Shown here: one piece after another, positions 37,621 through 46,140 of the stretch
Layout: the number at the start of each line of letters is the position of its first letter
Position numbering within the stretch: the first letter of the stretch is position 1
Assembly (NCBI RefSeq): GCF_900102175.1
Contig: NZ_FNKN01000003.1
Span: 62,414 to 126,413, forward strand
Reading direction: 5' to 3'
Source: Microbacterium sp. cf332
GTDB lineage: Bacteria; Actinomycetota; Actinomycetes; Actinomycetales; Microbacteriaceae
Length of the DNA: 64,000 nt
Translations under genes and position numbers: made by a program
The notes under the pieces: generated by a model
Databases searched by the model: none
The model's input: only the letters and a program-made list of their open reading frames with translations
What the model was told of the DNA's origin: nothing

Positions 37621-38570
37621 CGCTGCGCATCGGTGTCGACGTGGGCGGCACCAAGATCCTCGCCGTGGCCGTCGACGACGCGGGCCTCGAGTCCGGACGC
37701 GTGCGGCGTCCGACCGGGTGGGGCGGCGAGGCCGTCGCCGACGGCATCGCGGACGTCGTGCGCGAGCTCGCGGGCGACCGCACGGACGTGTCGATCGGCC
37801 TCGGCGTGCCGGGTCAGATCGTGCCGGGCAGCGGCGTCGTCGAGCACGCGCTGAACCTCGGCATCGAGCGCTTCGACCTCGCCGGCGCCCTCGTCGAGCG
37901 TGTCGGCATCCGACCGGTCGTCGACAACGACGTGCGGTTCGCGGCGGTCGGAGCGCGTTCGGCTCGTCCGGGCGCCGGATCGCTGGCGTACCTCAATCTC
38001 GGGACCGGTGTCGCGGCGGGGATCGTCGACGAGACCGGGCCGCGCCGGGGGGCGCGCGGCGCGGCCGGCGAGATCGGGCACGTCCCGGTCGACCCCAGCG
38101 GACCGTTGTGCCGGTGCGGGCAGCGCGGGTGCATCGAAGCCCTCGCGGGCGGGAGCGCGGTCGCCGAGCGCTGGGGGCGCCCGGACGCGCTGCCGGTGCG
38201 AGCGGTCTTCGACGCCGCTGACGCGGCCGACCCGCGTGCCGCCGCTCTGCGGGACGATCTCGTGCGCGGGGTCGCCGCCGCCGTGCGACTGCTCGTCCTC
38301 GCGACCGACGTCGACGTCGTGGTCCTCGGCGGCGGCATCGCAGCGCTGGGCGAGCGGCTGCTCGATCCCGTTTGCGACGAGCTCCGGGAGTCGTCGGCGG
38401 CATCGGGCTTCCTGCTGTCGCTGCGCCTGGCCGAGCGGGTCGAGCTGGTCCCGCGCGGGATGCCGGTCGGAGCCGTCGGGGCCGCTCTCGGCTCCGGAGC
38501 TGCCGTGTCCGGCGGCGCCCGCGCGACCCTCGCGGCGCTCGACGGCGTCGACGCGCATGCGGTGCGCTGA
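37617..38570 (+). CDS. ROK-family sugar kinase
   Basis: 317 residues. N-terminal ATP motif IGVDVGGTKILAVAVDD, catalytic Asp in PVVDNDVRFAAVG, EIGH sugar motif in GAAGEIGHVPVDPSG, and the zinc site CRCGQRGCIE. No DNA-binding domain, so it is a kinase rather than a regulator. Likely phosphorylates glucose, N-acetylglucosamine or a related hexose brought in by the upstream transporter. GGGIAALGERLL is the adenosine segment. Last gene of the operon. Confidence 0.92.
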   Translation: MTLRIGVDVGGTKILAVAVDDAGLESGRVRRPTGWGGEAVADGIADVVRELAGDRTDVSIGLGVPGQIVPGSGVVEHALNLGIERFDLAGALVERVGIRPVVDNDVRFAAVGARSARPGAGSLAYLNLGTGVAAGIVDETGPRRGARGAAGEIGHVPVDPSGPLCRCGQRGCIEALAGGSAVAERWGRPDALPVRAVFDAADAADPRAAALRDDLVRGVAAAVRLLVLATDVDVVVLGGGIAALGERLLDPVCDELRESSAASGFLLSLRLAERVELVPRGMPVGAVGAALGSGAAVSGGARATLAALDGVDAHAVR

Positions 38571-38600
38571 CCGCGCCGGTCGGGACCGCGGCGATCGGCC

Positions 38601-39017
38601 TCAGGCCCAGGCGAGGGGCAGCAGGTGCTCGGTGCTCAGGGGCGCCAGCGGCAGTCGGGAGGCTTCATCGGCTGTCAGCCAGCGCGCCTCCGCGATCTCG
38701 GCGGCGGCGCTGACCGACGCCGGTGCGAGACGGATCGCGAACGCCTCGGCCACGACGCGGTACCCGGGCTCGTTCGCGGCATCCGACTCGAATCGCCCGA
38801 GGTAGCGGAGCGCGGACTCGGCGACGACGACGCCCAGCTCCTCGTGGAGCTCGCGCACGAGTGCGGCCGACGCGGACTCGCCGGGCTCGGGCTTTCCGCC
38901 CGGCGCCATGAACCGTTCGGTCCCGCGCTTGCGGACGAGGAGTGTGCGGCCGGCCCCGTCGGTGACGACCGCGGCGCTCACGTGCACCTCGCGCACAGGA
39001 CCGCCCGTTGCGCTCAC
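38601..39017 (-). CDS. Nudix hydrolase
   Basis: 138 residues with a GTG start overlapping the upstream stop (GTGA). The Nudix box GX5EX7REX2EEXG is visible as GGKPEPGESASAALVRELHE followed by ELGV. Such proteins hydrolyse nucleoside diphosphate derivatives, including damaged nucleotides; the substrate cannot be read from sequence. Translational coupling to the FAD-linked oxidase is noted, but a joint function is not obvious. Confidence 0.9.
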   Translation of the reverse strand: MSATGGPVREVHVSAAVVTDGAGRTLLVRKRGTERFMAPGGKPEPGESASAALVRELHEELGVVVAESALRYLGRFESDAANEPGYRVVAEAFAIRLAPASVSAAAEIAEARWLTADEASRLPLAPLSTEHLLPLAWA

Positions 39018-40381
39018 GGGGCGAACACCTTGCCCGGATTCAGGATGCCGGCGGGATCGAAGACGCGCGCGATGCGGCGTTGCAGCTCCCACTGGTCGTC
39101 GCCGAGCTCGTCGGCCAGCCATCGCCGCTTCAGCACGCCGACCCCGTGCTCGCCGGTGAGCGTGCCGCCGAGGCGAAGCGCGGACTGGAACAGATCCCCC
39201 GCCGCCTCCCAGATCACCTCGGGCACCTCGGTGCCCTCGAAGACGAAGTTGGGATGCAGATTGCCGTCGCCCGCGTGGCACACGGTCGGGATCGTCAGTC
39301 CGAAGCGCGCCTCGATGCGGGCGATCTCGTCGAACATCGAGGGGAGCGCGCTGCGGGGCACCGACACGTCCTCGATCAGCGCCGTGCCGAGCGTCTCCAT
39401 CGCGGGATGCATCGAGCGCCGGACCGTCCACAGCTGCTGCGCTTCGGCGTCGTCCGCGGCGAGACGCACCGCGCCGCCCGCCGCCGCCAACACGGCCGCG
39501 ACGGCCTCCGCCTCGGCGGTCGCGGCCGGACCGTCGGTCTGCACGGTGAGCTGCGAGGCGCCGGCGGGCGGAGCGGTCAGGCCGAGCAGACGGTGGGATG
39601 CCGCGAGCGAGGTCGCATCCATCAGCTCCATGATCGCGGGCTGGATGCCGGCGGCAGTCACGCCCGAGGCGGCGACCGCGGCCGCGCGGACGTCGCCGAA
39701 GGTCGCGACGATCGTACGCGCCTGTCCGGGGATCAGCCGGCGCAGCTTCAGCGTGGCGGCGACGACGACGCCCAGGATGCCCTCGGATCCGATCACGAGC
39801 GAGGTGAGGTCGAGGCCGGTCACCCCTTTGACGGTGCGGTGGCCGAGGCGCATCAGGCGGCCGTCGGCCAGGACGATGTCGACACCGAGTACGGCGTCGC
39901 GGACGACGCCGTACTTCGCGCACAGCAGGCCGCCCGCGCCGGTGGCGATGTTGCCGCCGACGGTGGAGATGTCACGGCTCGCCGGGTCGGGTGCCCACCA
40001 CAGGCCGTGTTCCGCGAGCGCCGAGTTCAACTCGGCATTGAGGATGCCCGGCTCGACGACGGCGACGAGATCGTCGGGCCGGATCTCGAGGATGCGGTCC
40101 ATCGCTCGCAGCGACAGGCCGATCTCGCCCGCGCCGGTGTTCGCGCCGCCCGCGAGTCCCGTTCCCGCTCCGCGCGGCACGACCGGCGTGGCGGTCGCCG
40201 ACGCGATGCGGAGTGTGGCCTGAACGTCGTCGACGGATCGAGCGCGGACCACCGCGAGCGGCGAGCCGGATGCCGCCTGGCCCGACTTGTCGGCGCGTGC
40301 GGACTCTCGCCCCGCCTCCGAGACGTCGACCCGGTCGCCGAGCGCGGCGACGAGCCGCGCGACGACGTCGGACGCCGTCAT
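39014..40381 (-). CDS. FAD-linked oxidase, glycolate/D-lactate dehydrogenase (GlcD)-like
   Basis: 455 residues from the ATG at 40381, which overlaps the upstream stop (ATGA). FAD-binding 4 domain at ~45-220: RSVDDVQATLRIASATATPV, PRGAGTGLAGGANTG, DISTVGGNIATGAGGL. C-terminal FAD-oxidase domain with CHAGDGNLHPNFVF and the final LTGEHGVGVLKRRWL and FDPAGILNPGKVF. These features match D-2-hydroxyacid dehydrogenases (glycolate or D-lactate). A longer N-terminal reading lies in the neighbouring gene and is rejected. Confidence 0.92.
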   Translation of the reverse strand: MTASDVVARLVAALGDRVDVSEAGRESARADKSGQAASGSPLAVVRARSVDDVQATLRIASATATPVVPRGAGTGLAGGANTGAGEIGLSLRAMDRILEIRPDDLVAVVEPGILNAELNSALAEHGLWWAPDPASRDISTVGGNIATGAGGLLCAKYGVVRDAVLGVDIVLADGRLMRLGHRTVKGVTGLDLTSLVIGSEGILGVVVAATLKLRRLIPGQARTIVATFGDVRAAAVAASGVTAAGIQPAIMELMDATSLAASHRLLGLTAPPAGASQLTVQTDGPAATAEAEAVAAVLAAAGGAVRLAADDAEAQQLWTVRRSMHPAMETLGTALIEDVSVPRSALPSMFDEIARIEARFGLTIPTVCHAGDGNLHPNFVFEGTEVPEVIWEAAGDLFQSALRLGGTLTGEHGVGVLKRRWLADELGDDQWELQRRIARVFDPAGILNPGKVFAP

Positions 40382-40776
40382 GCCAGGCGTCGGCGACCCG
40401 CGACGACGCCGGAGGCGACCGCGACGACGCCGAAGACGAGGCCGATCCACGCGTGGCCCATGCTCCACCACGCGATGGTCGCGGAGGCGTAGACGAACAG
40501 CTCGACGAGAGCCCGGACGAACGGATGAACCGCGAGCACCGCTCGGGGTGAGACGAACAGCGCCCACAGCAGGATGGCGACGATCGGAGCGCCGATCCCC
40601 GCGACCAGATTCAGGGGGAAGTCCCACGCCGCGAAGCCCCAGACGGCGAAGGTGACGAAAGCGAACAGCTGGCAGGCGAACGCGACGAGCTCGATCGCCG
40701 AGAGGGACCGTCGCGTTCCGGGAGCCTGCTGCGGCGCCTCGGGCTCGGCGGGACGGACGTTCGGCAGATCGGACAT
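40378..40776 (-). CDS. YrdB-family (DUF2568) small membrane protein
   Basis: 132 residues with four predicted membrane helices (IELVAFACQLFAFVTFAVWG, LVAGIGAPIVAILLWALFV, FVRALVELFVYASATIAW, IGLVFGVVAVASGVVA). A short soluble N-terminal part (MSDLPNVRPAEPEAPQQA) precedes them. The length and helix pattern agree with the YrdB family. ATG after GGAGGC. It is the first gene of a three-gene overlapping set with the FAD-linked oxidase and the Nudix gene. Function unknown. Confidence 0.78.
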   Translation of the reverse strand: MSDLPNVRPAEPEAPQQAPGTRRSLSAIELVAFACQLFAFVTFAVWGFAAWDFPLNLVAGIGAPIVAILLWALFVSPRAVLAVHPFVRALVELFVYASATIAWWSMGHAWIGLVFGVVAVASGVVAGRRRLA

Positions 40777-40837
40777 GCCTCCGATTCTAGGCGCCGACCC
40801 GTGCGGAGATGCCTGTAGGCACTGGGGCGCAGGCGCG

Positions 40838-41989
40838 TCAGACGCGGCCGGTCCAGACGCGGCGCACCGCCAGGCCGGCGTCGAGCAACACGATGTCGGC
40901 GGGGTGCCCGACCGCGAGCGATCCGAGGTCGGGCCGTGCGATCGCGCGCGCCGGAACACTCGTCAGCGCTGCGACGGCGTCGACGAGCGGCACTCCCGCC
41001 GATACCGCCGTTCGCAGAGCGGCGTCCTGGGTCAGCGTGGAGCCTGCGATCGTCCCGTCCGCGAGGCGGGCGACGGTTCGCTCGACCCGGACCGCGAGCG
41101 CCCCGAGGACGTAGTCGCCGTCGGCGGCGCCGGCAGCGGCCATCGCGTCGGTGACGAGCGCGACGCGGCCCGGTGCGGCGGCGAACGCGATGCGGACGAT
41201 CTCCGGGGCCAGATGCACGCCGTCGGCGATCACCTCGAGCGTCACGCGCGGGTCGCCGGTCGCCGCGCCGATCGGACCCGGCGCCCGGTGGTGCAGCCCG
41301 GGCATCGCATTGAAGGCGTGCGTCAGGATCGTCGCCCCGGCGTCGAAGGCGCGGCGGGCGGTCGCGGCATCCGCATCGGTGTGCCCGACGGCCGCCGCGG
41401 CACGCGCGCCGACGATCCGTTCGATCGCGGCGATCGCGCCGGGGAGCTCCGGCGCGATCGTCACCTGTCGCACGGTGCCGCGCCCGGCCTCGAGCAGTCG
41501 GGCGACCGCGTCGGATGCGGGCGTGACGAGCAGGGCGGGGTCGTGAGCGCCGTGGTGGCCCGGGTCGAGGAACGGGCCCTCGAGATGGGAGCCCAGCACA
41601 GTGGCATCCGCCTCGGCGAGATCGGCGATCGCCGCGACGCGACGCGCGAGCTCATCCACGGGGGCGGTCACGAGCGAGACCACCGCGCGGGTCGTGCCGT
41701 GGGCGCGGTGCAGCTCGCGTGCGACGCGGATCGCCTCCGCACCGTCGTCGTACGCCGCCCCGCCCCCGCCGTGCCCGTGGATGTCGATGAACCCCGGAAC
41801 GACGATCGCGTCGACACCGGCGACCGCTGCGCCGTCGATGACCTCGTCGACCGGGTGGGCGGCGACCGCGTCGCGCCACGAAGTGCCGGTGCCGCGCGCC
41901 GCGACCCGGCCGCCGCGCACGAGCAGCCAGGTGTCGGCGGCGTCGCGACCGTCGTCGACGAGCCGGACGGAATGCAGGACGAGGCTCAC
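40838..41989 (-). CDS. nagA: N-acetylglucosamine-6-phosphate deacetylase
   Basis: 383 residues, GTG start overlapping the hexosaminidase stop (GTGA). Amidohydrolase fold: metal site PGFIDIHGHGGGG, HLEGPFLD, the two His of GHTDADAATARRAFDAG and ILTHAFNAM, and the catalytic Asp in LVTDAMAAAG. Converts GlcNAc-6-phosphate to glucosamine-6-phosphate and acetate. Coupled to a GH20 hexosaminidase and probably controlled by the ROK-type operator before that gene. No nagB gene is seen in this window. Confidence 0.95.
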   Translation of the reverse strand: MSLVLHSVRLVDDGRDAADTWLLVRGGRVAARGTGTSWRDAVAAHPVDEVIDGAAVAGVDAIVVPGFIDIHGHGGGGAAYDDGAEAIRVARELHRAHGTTRAVVSLVTAPVDELARRVAAIADLAEADATVLGSHLEGPFLDPGHHGAHDPALLVTPASDAVARLLEAGRGTVRQVTIAPELPGAIAAIERIVGARAAAAVGHTDADAATARRAFDAGATILTHAFNAMPGLHHRAPGPIGAATGDPRVTLEVIADGVHLAPEIVRIAFAAAPGRVALVTDAMAAAGAADGDYVLGALAVRVERTVARLADGTIAGSTLTQDAALRTAVSAGVPLVDAVAALTSVPARAIARPDLGSLAVGHPADIVLLDAGLAVRRVWTGRV

Positions 41990-43506
41990 AGCGTCCACGA
42001 CACCTCCGACGAGGCGGGGAAGCGGATGCCGAGGGTCGTCCAGAGAGCTCCGAGGCCCCCGACCCGTTCCCGGAACGCGGGCCAGTCGCGGGCCGCGACC
42101 GCGCCCGACGGGGGCGACCACGCCGCTTCGGCAGCGGCCGCGATACGGGGGAAGGCGAGCGCGTCGATGTCGTCGAGATCGTGGACGGTCTCGCTCCACA
42201 GCGGGGCCTCGACGCCCAGGATGTCGGACTCCACCAGACCGTCGACGACGTCGAGGGGCTCCCACGAGTAGGCGCGCTCGAGGCTCGTCGGGCCGTTGGC
42301 CCAGGTGAGTCCGAGCCGCGACGACACGTCCGGTTTCATGTCGAGGTACACGGCGTCGGCGGGGGAGAGGATGACGCGTCCGCCCCGTGCGACGATGGCC
42401 CGCGCGCGGTCGTCGGCACCGTCGGTCGGCGACACGAATCCCCAGTACTGGCCGATCGTGCCGGGGGCCAGGTCGGCGGCGGCGCCGGCTTCGTGCCACG
42501 CGATGGGTGTCTTGCCCAGCTGCGAGACGATTCGCGATGCGCGCGCGACGAAGGCCGCGAACTCGTCGGCGGGGGTGCCGTGCGCCTCGTCGCCGCCGAA
42601 GTGCAGGTAGGGGCCTGGCGTGAGCTCCGCGAGCTCGGTGAGCACGTCGTCGACGAACGCGTCGGTCGCGGACTCGCCGATGCGCAGCGACGAGAAGCCG
42701 ACCCCCATCCCGGTGTACGCCTCTCCGGCGACGGGCTGCGGGTCGCCCGCGGCATCCCCGGCGCCGAGCACCGGGGCGGCGGCGACCTCGGGATAGGCGA
42801 GCCCGACGGCGTGGGTGTGGCCCGGCATGTCGAACTCGGGCACGACGGTCATGTGGTGGGCGGCGGCGTGCGCGATGATCGCCCGGTAGTCGGCCTGCGA
42901 ATAGAAGCCGCCCGCGGCGCCGCCCACCGCGCTCGCCGACGCCCGTGCCGTCAGCTCCGGGCGGCGGGTCAGTTCGAGCCGCCATCCCTGGTCGTCGGTG
43001 AGGTGCAGGTGGAGGACGTTGAACTTCAGGCTCGCTGCCCGCTCGAGGTACGCGGTCACCGTCGCCACATCGTGGAAGTGGCGGGCGACGTCGAGCATGA
43101 CACCGCGGTAGGCGAAGCGGGGGGCGTCGTCGATGCGCACGGCGGGGATCGTCCACCCCCGGTCCGAGCCGGCGATGAGCTGACCGAGCGTCTGCACGCC
43201 GTAGAACATGCCGGCGGCGTCGGCGCCGCGGATCGATACGCCGTGCTCGTCGACCGAGAGGCGGTACGACTCGGCGGGGCCGGCGCCATCGACGGCCAAC
43301 TCGATGACGGGGTCGTCGTCGGTCGTCGGACCGGCGACCGCGGCCAGATGCAGTCCGGTGCGGGTGAGGACGAGTCGGTGCAGGATGCCCGTGGCATCCG
43401 TGGCATCCGTGGCTCCCGTGATGCGGACGGCGGGCGTCAGCGCGAAGGGCGCACCGTCGTCGTGGATCACCGAGGCGGGCAGCGGGACCAGGGGCGCCGA
43501 CGTCAT
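41986..43506 (-). CDS. Beta-N-acetylhexosaminidase (GH20), cytoplasmic
   Basis: 506 residues. No signal peptide: it starts MTSAPLVPLPASVIHDDGAP, so it acts on oligosaccharides taken up by the cell, such as chitobiose. GH20b N-domain, then the catalytic barrel with HLTDDQGWRLEL and the acid pair Asp306-Glu307 in HFGGDEAHG. The C-terminal WSP...W part of the barrel is kept. The ATG follows a GATAGG box by 6 nt and overlaps no ribosome site, suggesting a leaderless message. A 23-bp dyad matching the ROK-regulator promoter sits just upstream. Confidence 0.95.
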   Translation of the reverse strand: MTSAPLVPLPASVIHDDGAPFALTPAVRITGATDATDATGILHRLVLTRTGLHLAAVAGPTTDDDPVIELAVDGAGPAESYRLSVDEHGVSIRGADAAGMFYGVQTLGQLIAGSDRGWTIPAVRIDDAPRFAYRGVMLDVARHFHDVATVTAYLERAASLKFNVLHLHLTDDQGWRLELTRRPELTARASASAVGGAAGGFYSQADYRAIIAHAAAHHMTVVPEFDMPGHTHAVGLAYPEVAAAPVLGAGDAAGDPQPVAGEAYTGMGVGFSSLRIGESATDAFVDDVLTELAELTPGPYLHFGGDEAHGTPADEFAAFVARASRIVSQLGKTPIAWHEAGAAADLAPGTIGQYWGFVSPTDGADDRARAIVARGGRVILSPADAVYLDMKPDVSSRLGLTWANGPTSLERAYSWEPLDVVDGLVESDILGVEAPLWSETVHDLDDIDALAFPRIAAAAEAAWSPPSGAVAARDWPAFRERVGGLGALWTTLGIRFPASSEVSWTL

Positions 43507-43514
43507 CGCGGACC

Positions 43515-43538
43515 TATCTGTAAGGAGACCTAACAAAC
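43515..43538 (-). promoter_or_regulatory. ROK-type operator, site 3 (hexosaminidase-nagA promoter)
   Basis: ATCTGTAAGG...CTAACAAAC matches site 2 at 33080-33102 (shared GTAAGG core and TAACAAAC end). It starts 8 bp before the hexosaminidase ATG, between candidate -10 (GATAGG on the minus strand) and -35, the usual place for repression. Confidence 0.6.
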
Positions 43539-43571
43539 CGATTCGAGCCAGCGTACCAGCGCCGCATCCGT

Positions 43572-43577
43572 TATGCT
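43572..43577 (+). promoter_or_regulatory. -10 box for the riboswitch-glyA transcript
   Basis: TATGCT 43572-43577 puts the transcription start near 43584, directly at the first riboswitch helix. Confidence 0.5.
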
Positions 43578-43584
43578 CGGACGC

Positions 43585-43657
43585 GTCGCGACTGGCGTTG
43601 AGGTGGGCCACCACCGGGGAGCGACCGACACGGCATTCGACCGCACGCCTGGGCCGA
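43585..43657 (+). ncRNA. ZTP (pfl) riboswitch upstream of glyA
   Basis: The conserved pieces of the pfl/ZTP aptamer (Rfam RF01750) appear in order. GCGACTGGCG starts it, the first hairpin reads GGTGGGCCACC, then CACCGGGGAGCGACCG. A variable spacer leads to the final CCGCACGCCTGGGCCG, whose CGCCTGGGC pseudoknots with the first part. These RNAs sense ZTP/ZMP, signals of low 10-formyl-tetrahydrofolate, and commonly control glyA, folD and purine genes. Here it precedes glyA, with folD next. About 56 nt separate it from the glyA start, space for an expression platform. Confidence 0.9.
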
Positions 43658-43713
43658 TGTGGAACTTCTCTGTTTGTGAAATCCGTCCCGAAAGCCGTCG
43701 TCTGGAGATCGTC

Positions 43714-44988
43714 ATGACCGATTCGTACTTCAACGCCCCGCTCGCCGAGGTCGACCCCGAGATCGCACAGGTGCTCGAGCGCGAGCTCGACCGCCAGCGC
43801 GGCTACCTCGAGATGATCGCCTCCGAGAACTTCGTGCCCGTCTCTGTGCTGCAGTCGCAGGGCTCGGTCCTCACGAACAAGTACGCCGAGGGTTACCCCG
43901 GCCGCCGCTACTACGGCGGCTGCGAAGAGGTCGACGTCGCCGAGGAGCTCGCGATCGAGCGCGCGAAGTCTCTCTTCGGCGCGGGCTTCGCGAACGTCCA
44001 GCCGCACTCGGGCGCCACCGCGAACGCCGCTGTGCTGCACGCCATCGCGCGCCCCGGCGACACCCTGCTCGGGCTCTCGCTCGACCACGGCGGGCACCTC
44101 ACCCACGGCATGAAGATCAACTTCTCGGGCCGGCTGTACGACATCGTCGCCTACGGCGTGAACGCCGAGACGTCGCTCATCGACATGGACGAGGTGCGGC
44201 GCCTCGCGCTCGAGCACAAGCCCAAGGTCATCATCGCCGGCTGGTCGGCCTACCCCCGCCAGCTCGACTTCGCCGCGTTCCGTGCGATCGCCGACGAGGT
44301 CGGGGCGTACCTGTGGGTCGACATGGCCCACTTCGCCGGCCTCGTCGCTGCCGGGGTGCACCCGTCGCCTGTCCCGCACGCGCACGTCGTGTCGTCGACG
44401 GTGCACAAGACCATCGGCGGCCCGCGCTCGGGCATCATCCTCACGAACGACGCCGACCTGGCGAAGAAGATCAATACCGCCGTCTTCCCGGGCCAGCAGG
44501 GCGGTCCGCTCATGCACGTCATCGCCGCGAAGGCGACGGCGTTCAAGCTGGCTGCGACGCCGGAGTTCAAGGAGCGCCAGGAGCGCACCGTGCGCGGCGC
44601 CGCGATCATCGCCGAGCGCCTGACCCGTCAGGACGTCGCCGACGCGGGCATCGCGGTGCGGTCGGGCGGCACCGACGTGCACCTCGTGCTCGTCGACCTG
44701 CGCGACGCTCAGCTCGACGGCAAGCAGGCCGAAGACCTGCTGCACGAGATCCACATCACCGTCAACCGCAACGCGGTGCCCAACGACCCGCGTCCGCCGA
44801 TGGTGACCTCGGGCCTGCGCATCGGCACTCCCGCGCTCGCGACCCGCGGGTTCGGCGACGCCGAGTTCACCGAGGTCGCCGACGTCATCGCACTCGCGCT
44901 GCAGCCCGGCGCCGACCTCGAGGCCCTCCGCGCGCGCGTCGCGACCCTCGCCGACGCCTTCCCCCTCTACCCCACGCTGCAGCAGTAA
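43714..44988 (+). CDS. glyA: Serine hydroxymethyltransferase
   Basis: 424 residues. PLP-dependent conversion of serine and tetrahydrofolate to glycine and 5,10-methylene-THF. Start [20 protein letters not shown] after GGAG; an earlier in-frame ATG lies in the riboswitch. Key segments: [40 protein letters not shown] and the PLP lysine Lys232 in [13 protein letters not shown]. Controlled by the ZTP riboswitch. It ends 39 bp before a 71-bp palindrome and is followed by folD, the next enzyme of one-carbon metabolism. Confidence 0.98.
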   Translation: MTDSYFNAPLAEVDPEIAQVLERELDRQRGYLEMIASENFVPVSVLQSQGSVLTNKYAEGYPGRRYYGGCEEVDVAEELAIERAKSLFGAGFANVQPHSGATANAAVLHAIARPGDTLLGLSLDHGGHLTHGMKINFSGRLYDIVAYGVNAETSLIDMDEVRRLALEHKPKVIIAGWSAYPRQLDFAAFRAIADEVGAYLWVDMAHFAGLVAAGVHPSPVPHAHVVSSTVHKTIGGPRSGIILTNDADLAKKINTAVFPGQQGGPLMHVIAAKATAFKLAATPEFKERQERTVRGAAIIAERLTRQDVADAGIAVRSGGTDVHLVLVDLRDAQLDGKQAEDLLHEIHITVNRNAVPNDPRPPMVTSGLRIGTPALATRGFGDAEFTEVADVIALALQPGADLEALRARVATLADAFPLYPTLQQ

Positions 44989-45026
44989 CCCCCGCCCCGC
45001 CCACCCCCGCGCCCACCCCCCGACCC

Positions 45027-45097
45027 GCGAGACTTCACTCTCGCCCCGAGACCCCGGGGCCGCGCCGCCGTCTCGGGGCGTAACTGCCGTCTCGCGG
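45027..45097. repeat. 71-bp intergenic palindrome, family A copy 2
   Basis: CGCGAGAC...GTCTCGCG, with inner GCCCCGAGACC / GTCTCGGGGC. Same length as copies 1 and 3. It lies between glyA and folD, so it may also separate their expression. Confidence 0.85.
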
Positions 45098-45156
45098 TTC
45101 GGGGAGCGGGGGAGCGGGGACCGGACCGGGTCGCGGACCCTCGAACGGAGAACGAC

Positions 45157-46038
45157 ATGACCGCGCAGAAGCTCGACGGGCGGGCCACCGCCGCCGCCAT
45201 CAAGACCGAACTGGCCGAGCGCGTCGCCGCGCTGCAGGCGAAGGGCGTGACGCCCGGCATCGCGACGGTGCTCGTCGGCGCCGACCCGGCATCCCAGCTG
45301 TACGTCGGGATGAAGCACCGCGAGTCCGAGGCGATCGGCATGAACTCGATCCAGATCGAGCTCCCGGCCGAGTCGACGCAGGCCGAGGTCGAGGAGGTCA
45401 TCGACCGCCTCAACGCCGACCCGTCGTGCCACGGCTACATCGTGCAGCTGCCGCTGCCGAAGCACCTCGACACCGACCGCATCCTCGAGCGCATCGACCC
45501 CGCCAAGGATGCCGACGGCCTGCACCCCGTCAACCTCGGGCGCCTCGTGCTCAACGTGAACGACCCGATCACGACCCCGCTGCCGTGCACCCCGCGGGCG
45601 GTCATCGAGCTGCTCCAGCGCAACGGCTACGACCTGGCGGCCAAGAACGTCGTCGTCGTCGGCCGCGGCGTCACGATCGGCCGCTCCATCGGTCTGCTGC
45701 TGACCCGACGGGAGATCAACGCGACCGTGACCCTCACGCACACGGGCACGGCCGACCTCGGCGCGCACCTGCGCCAGGCCGATGTGATCGTGGGTGCGGC
45801 GGGTGTGAAGCACCTCGTCACGGCGGCCGACGTCAAGCCCGGCGCCGCCGTGCTCGACGTGGGCGTCACGCGCGAGAGCGACCCCGAGACCGGCAAGCCG
45901 AAGGTCTTCGGCGATATCGCGCCGGATGTCGCCGAGGTCGCCGGCTTCCTGTCGCCGAACCCCGGCGGCGTCGGCCCCATGACCGTCGCCCTGCTGATGA
46001 CCAACGTCGTCGAGGCCGCCGAGCGCGCGTCGGCCTGA
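45157..46038 (+). CDS. folD: Methylene-THF dehydrogenase / methenyl-THF cyclohydrolase
   Basis: 293 residues, ATG start. Bifunctional enzyme making 10-formyl-THF from methylene-THF with NADP+. The catalytic segment [14 protein letters not shown] carries the Lys; [13 protein letters not shown] and the NADP site [14 protein letters not shown] follow, then [13 protein letters not shown]. Works with glyA, purN and purH, all in this window. It ends in family B palindrome copy 2. Confidence 0.97.
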   Translation: MTAQKLDGRATAAAIKTELAERVAALQAKGVTPGIATVLVGADPASQLYVGMKHRESEAIGMNSIQIELPAESTQAEVEEVIDRLNADPSCHGYIVQLPLPKHLDTDRILERIDPAKDADGLHPVNLGRLVLNVNDPITTPLPCTPRAVIELLQRNGYDLAAKNVVVVGRGVTIGRSIGLLLTRREINATVTLTHTGTADLGAHLRQADVIVGAAGVKHLVTAADVKPGAAVLDVGVTRESDPETGKPKVFGDIAPDVAEVAGFLSPNPGGVGPMTVALLMTNVVEAAERASA

Positions 46039-46061
46039 GCCCCGCCCGCATCCCGCCCCTA

Positions 46062-46128
46062 CCCGTCGACTCGCCAGCAATGGCGGATGCCGGCCCGCCC
46101 GGACCCGCGCTTTCTGGCGAGTCGACGG
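46062..46128. repeat. Palindrome family B, copy 2
   Basis: Outer arms CCCGTCGACTCGCCAGC and TCTGGCGAGTCGACGG, inner GGCGGATGCC. Same outer arms as 19841-19908. It lies after folD and before the convergent amino-acid ABC ATPase. Confidence 0.8.
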
Positions 46129-46140
46129 TGCGGGGCGCGG

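Noticed and set aside
43507-46080. Minus-strand extension of the hexosaminidase frame through glyA and folD
   Set aside because: Hexosaminidase clearly begins at 43506; the extension is antisense to glyA and folD and crosses the riboswitch.
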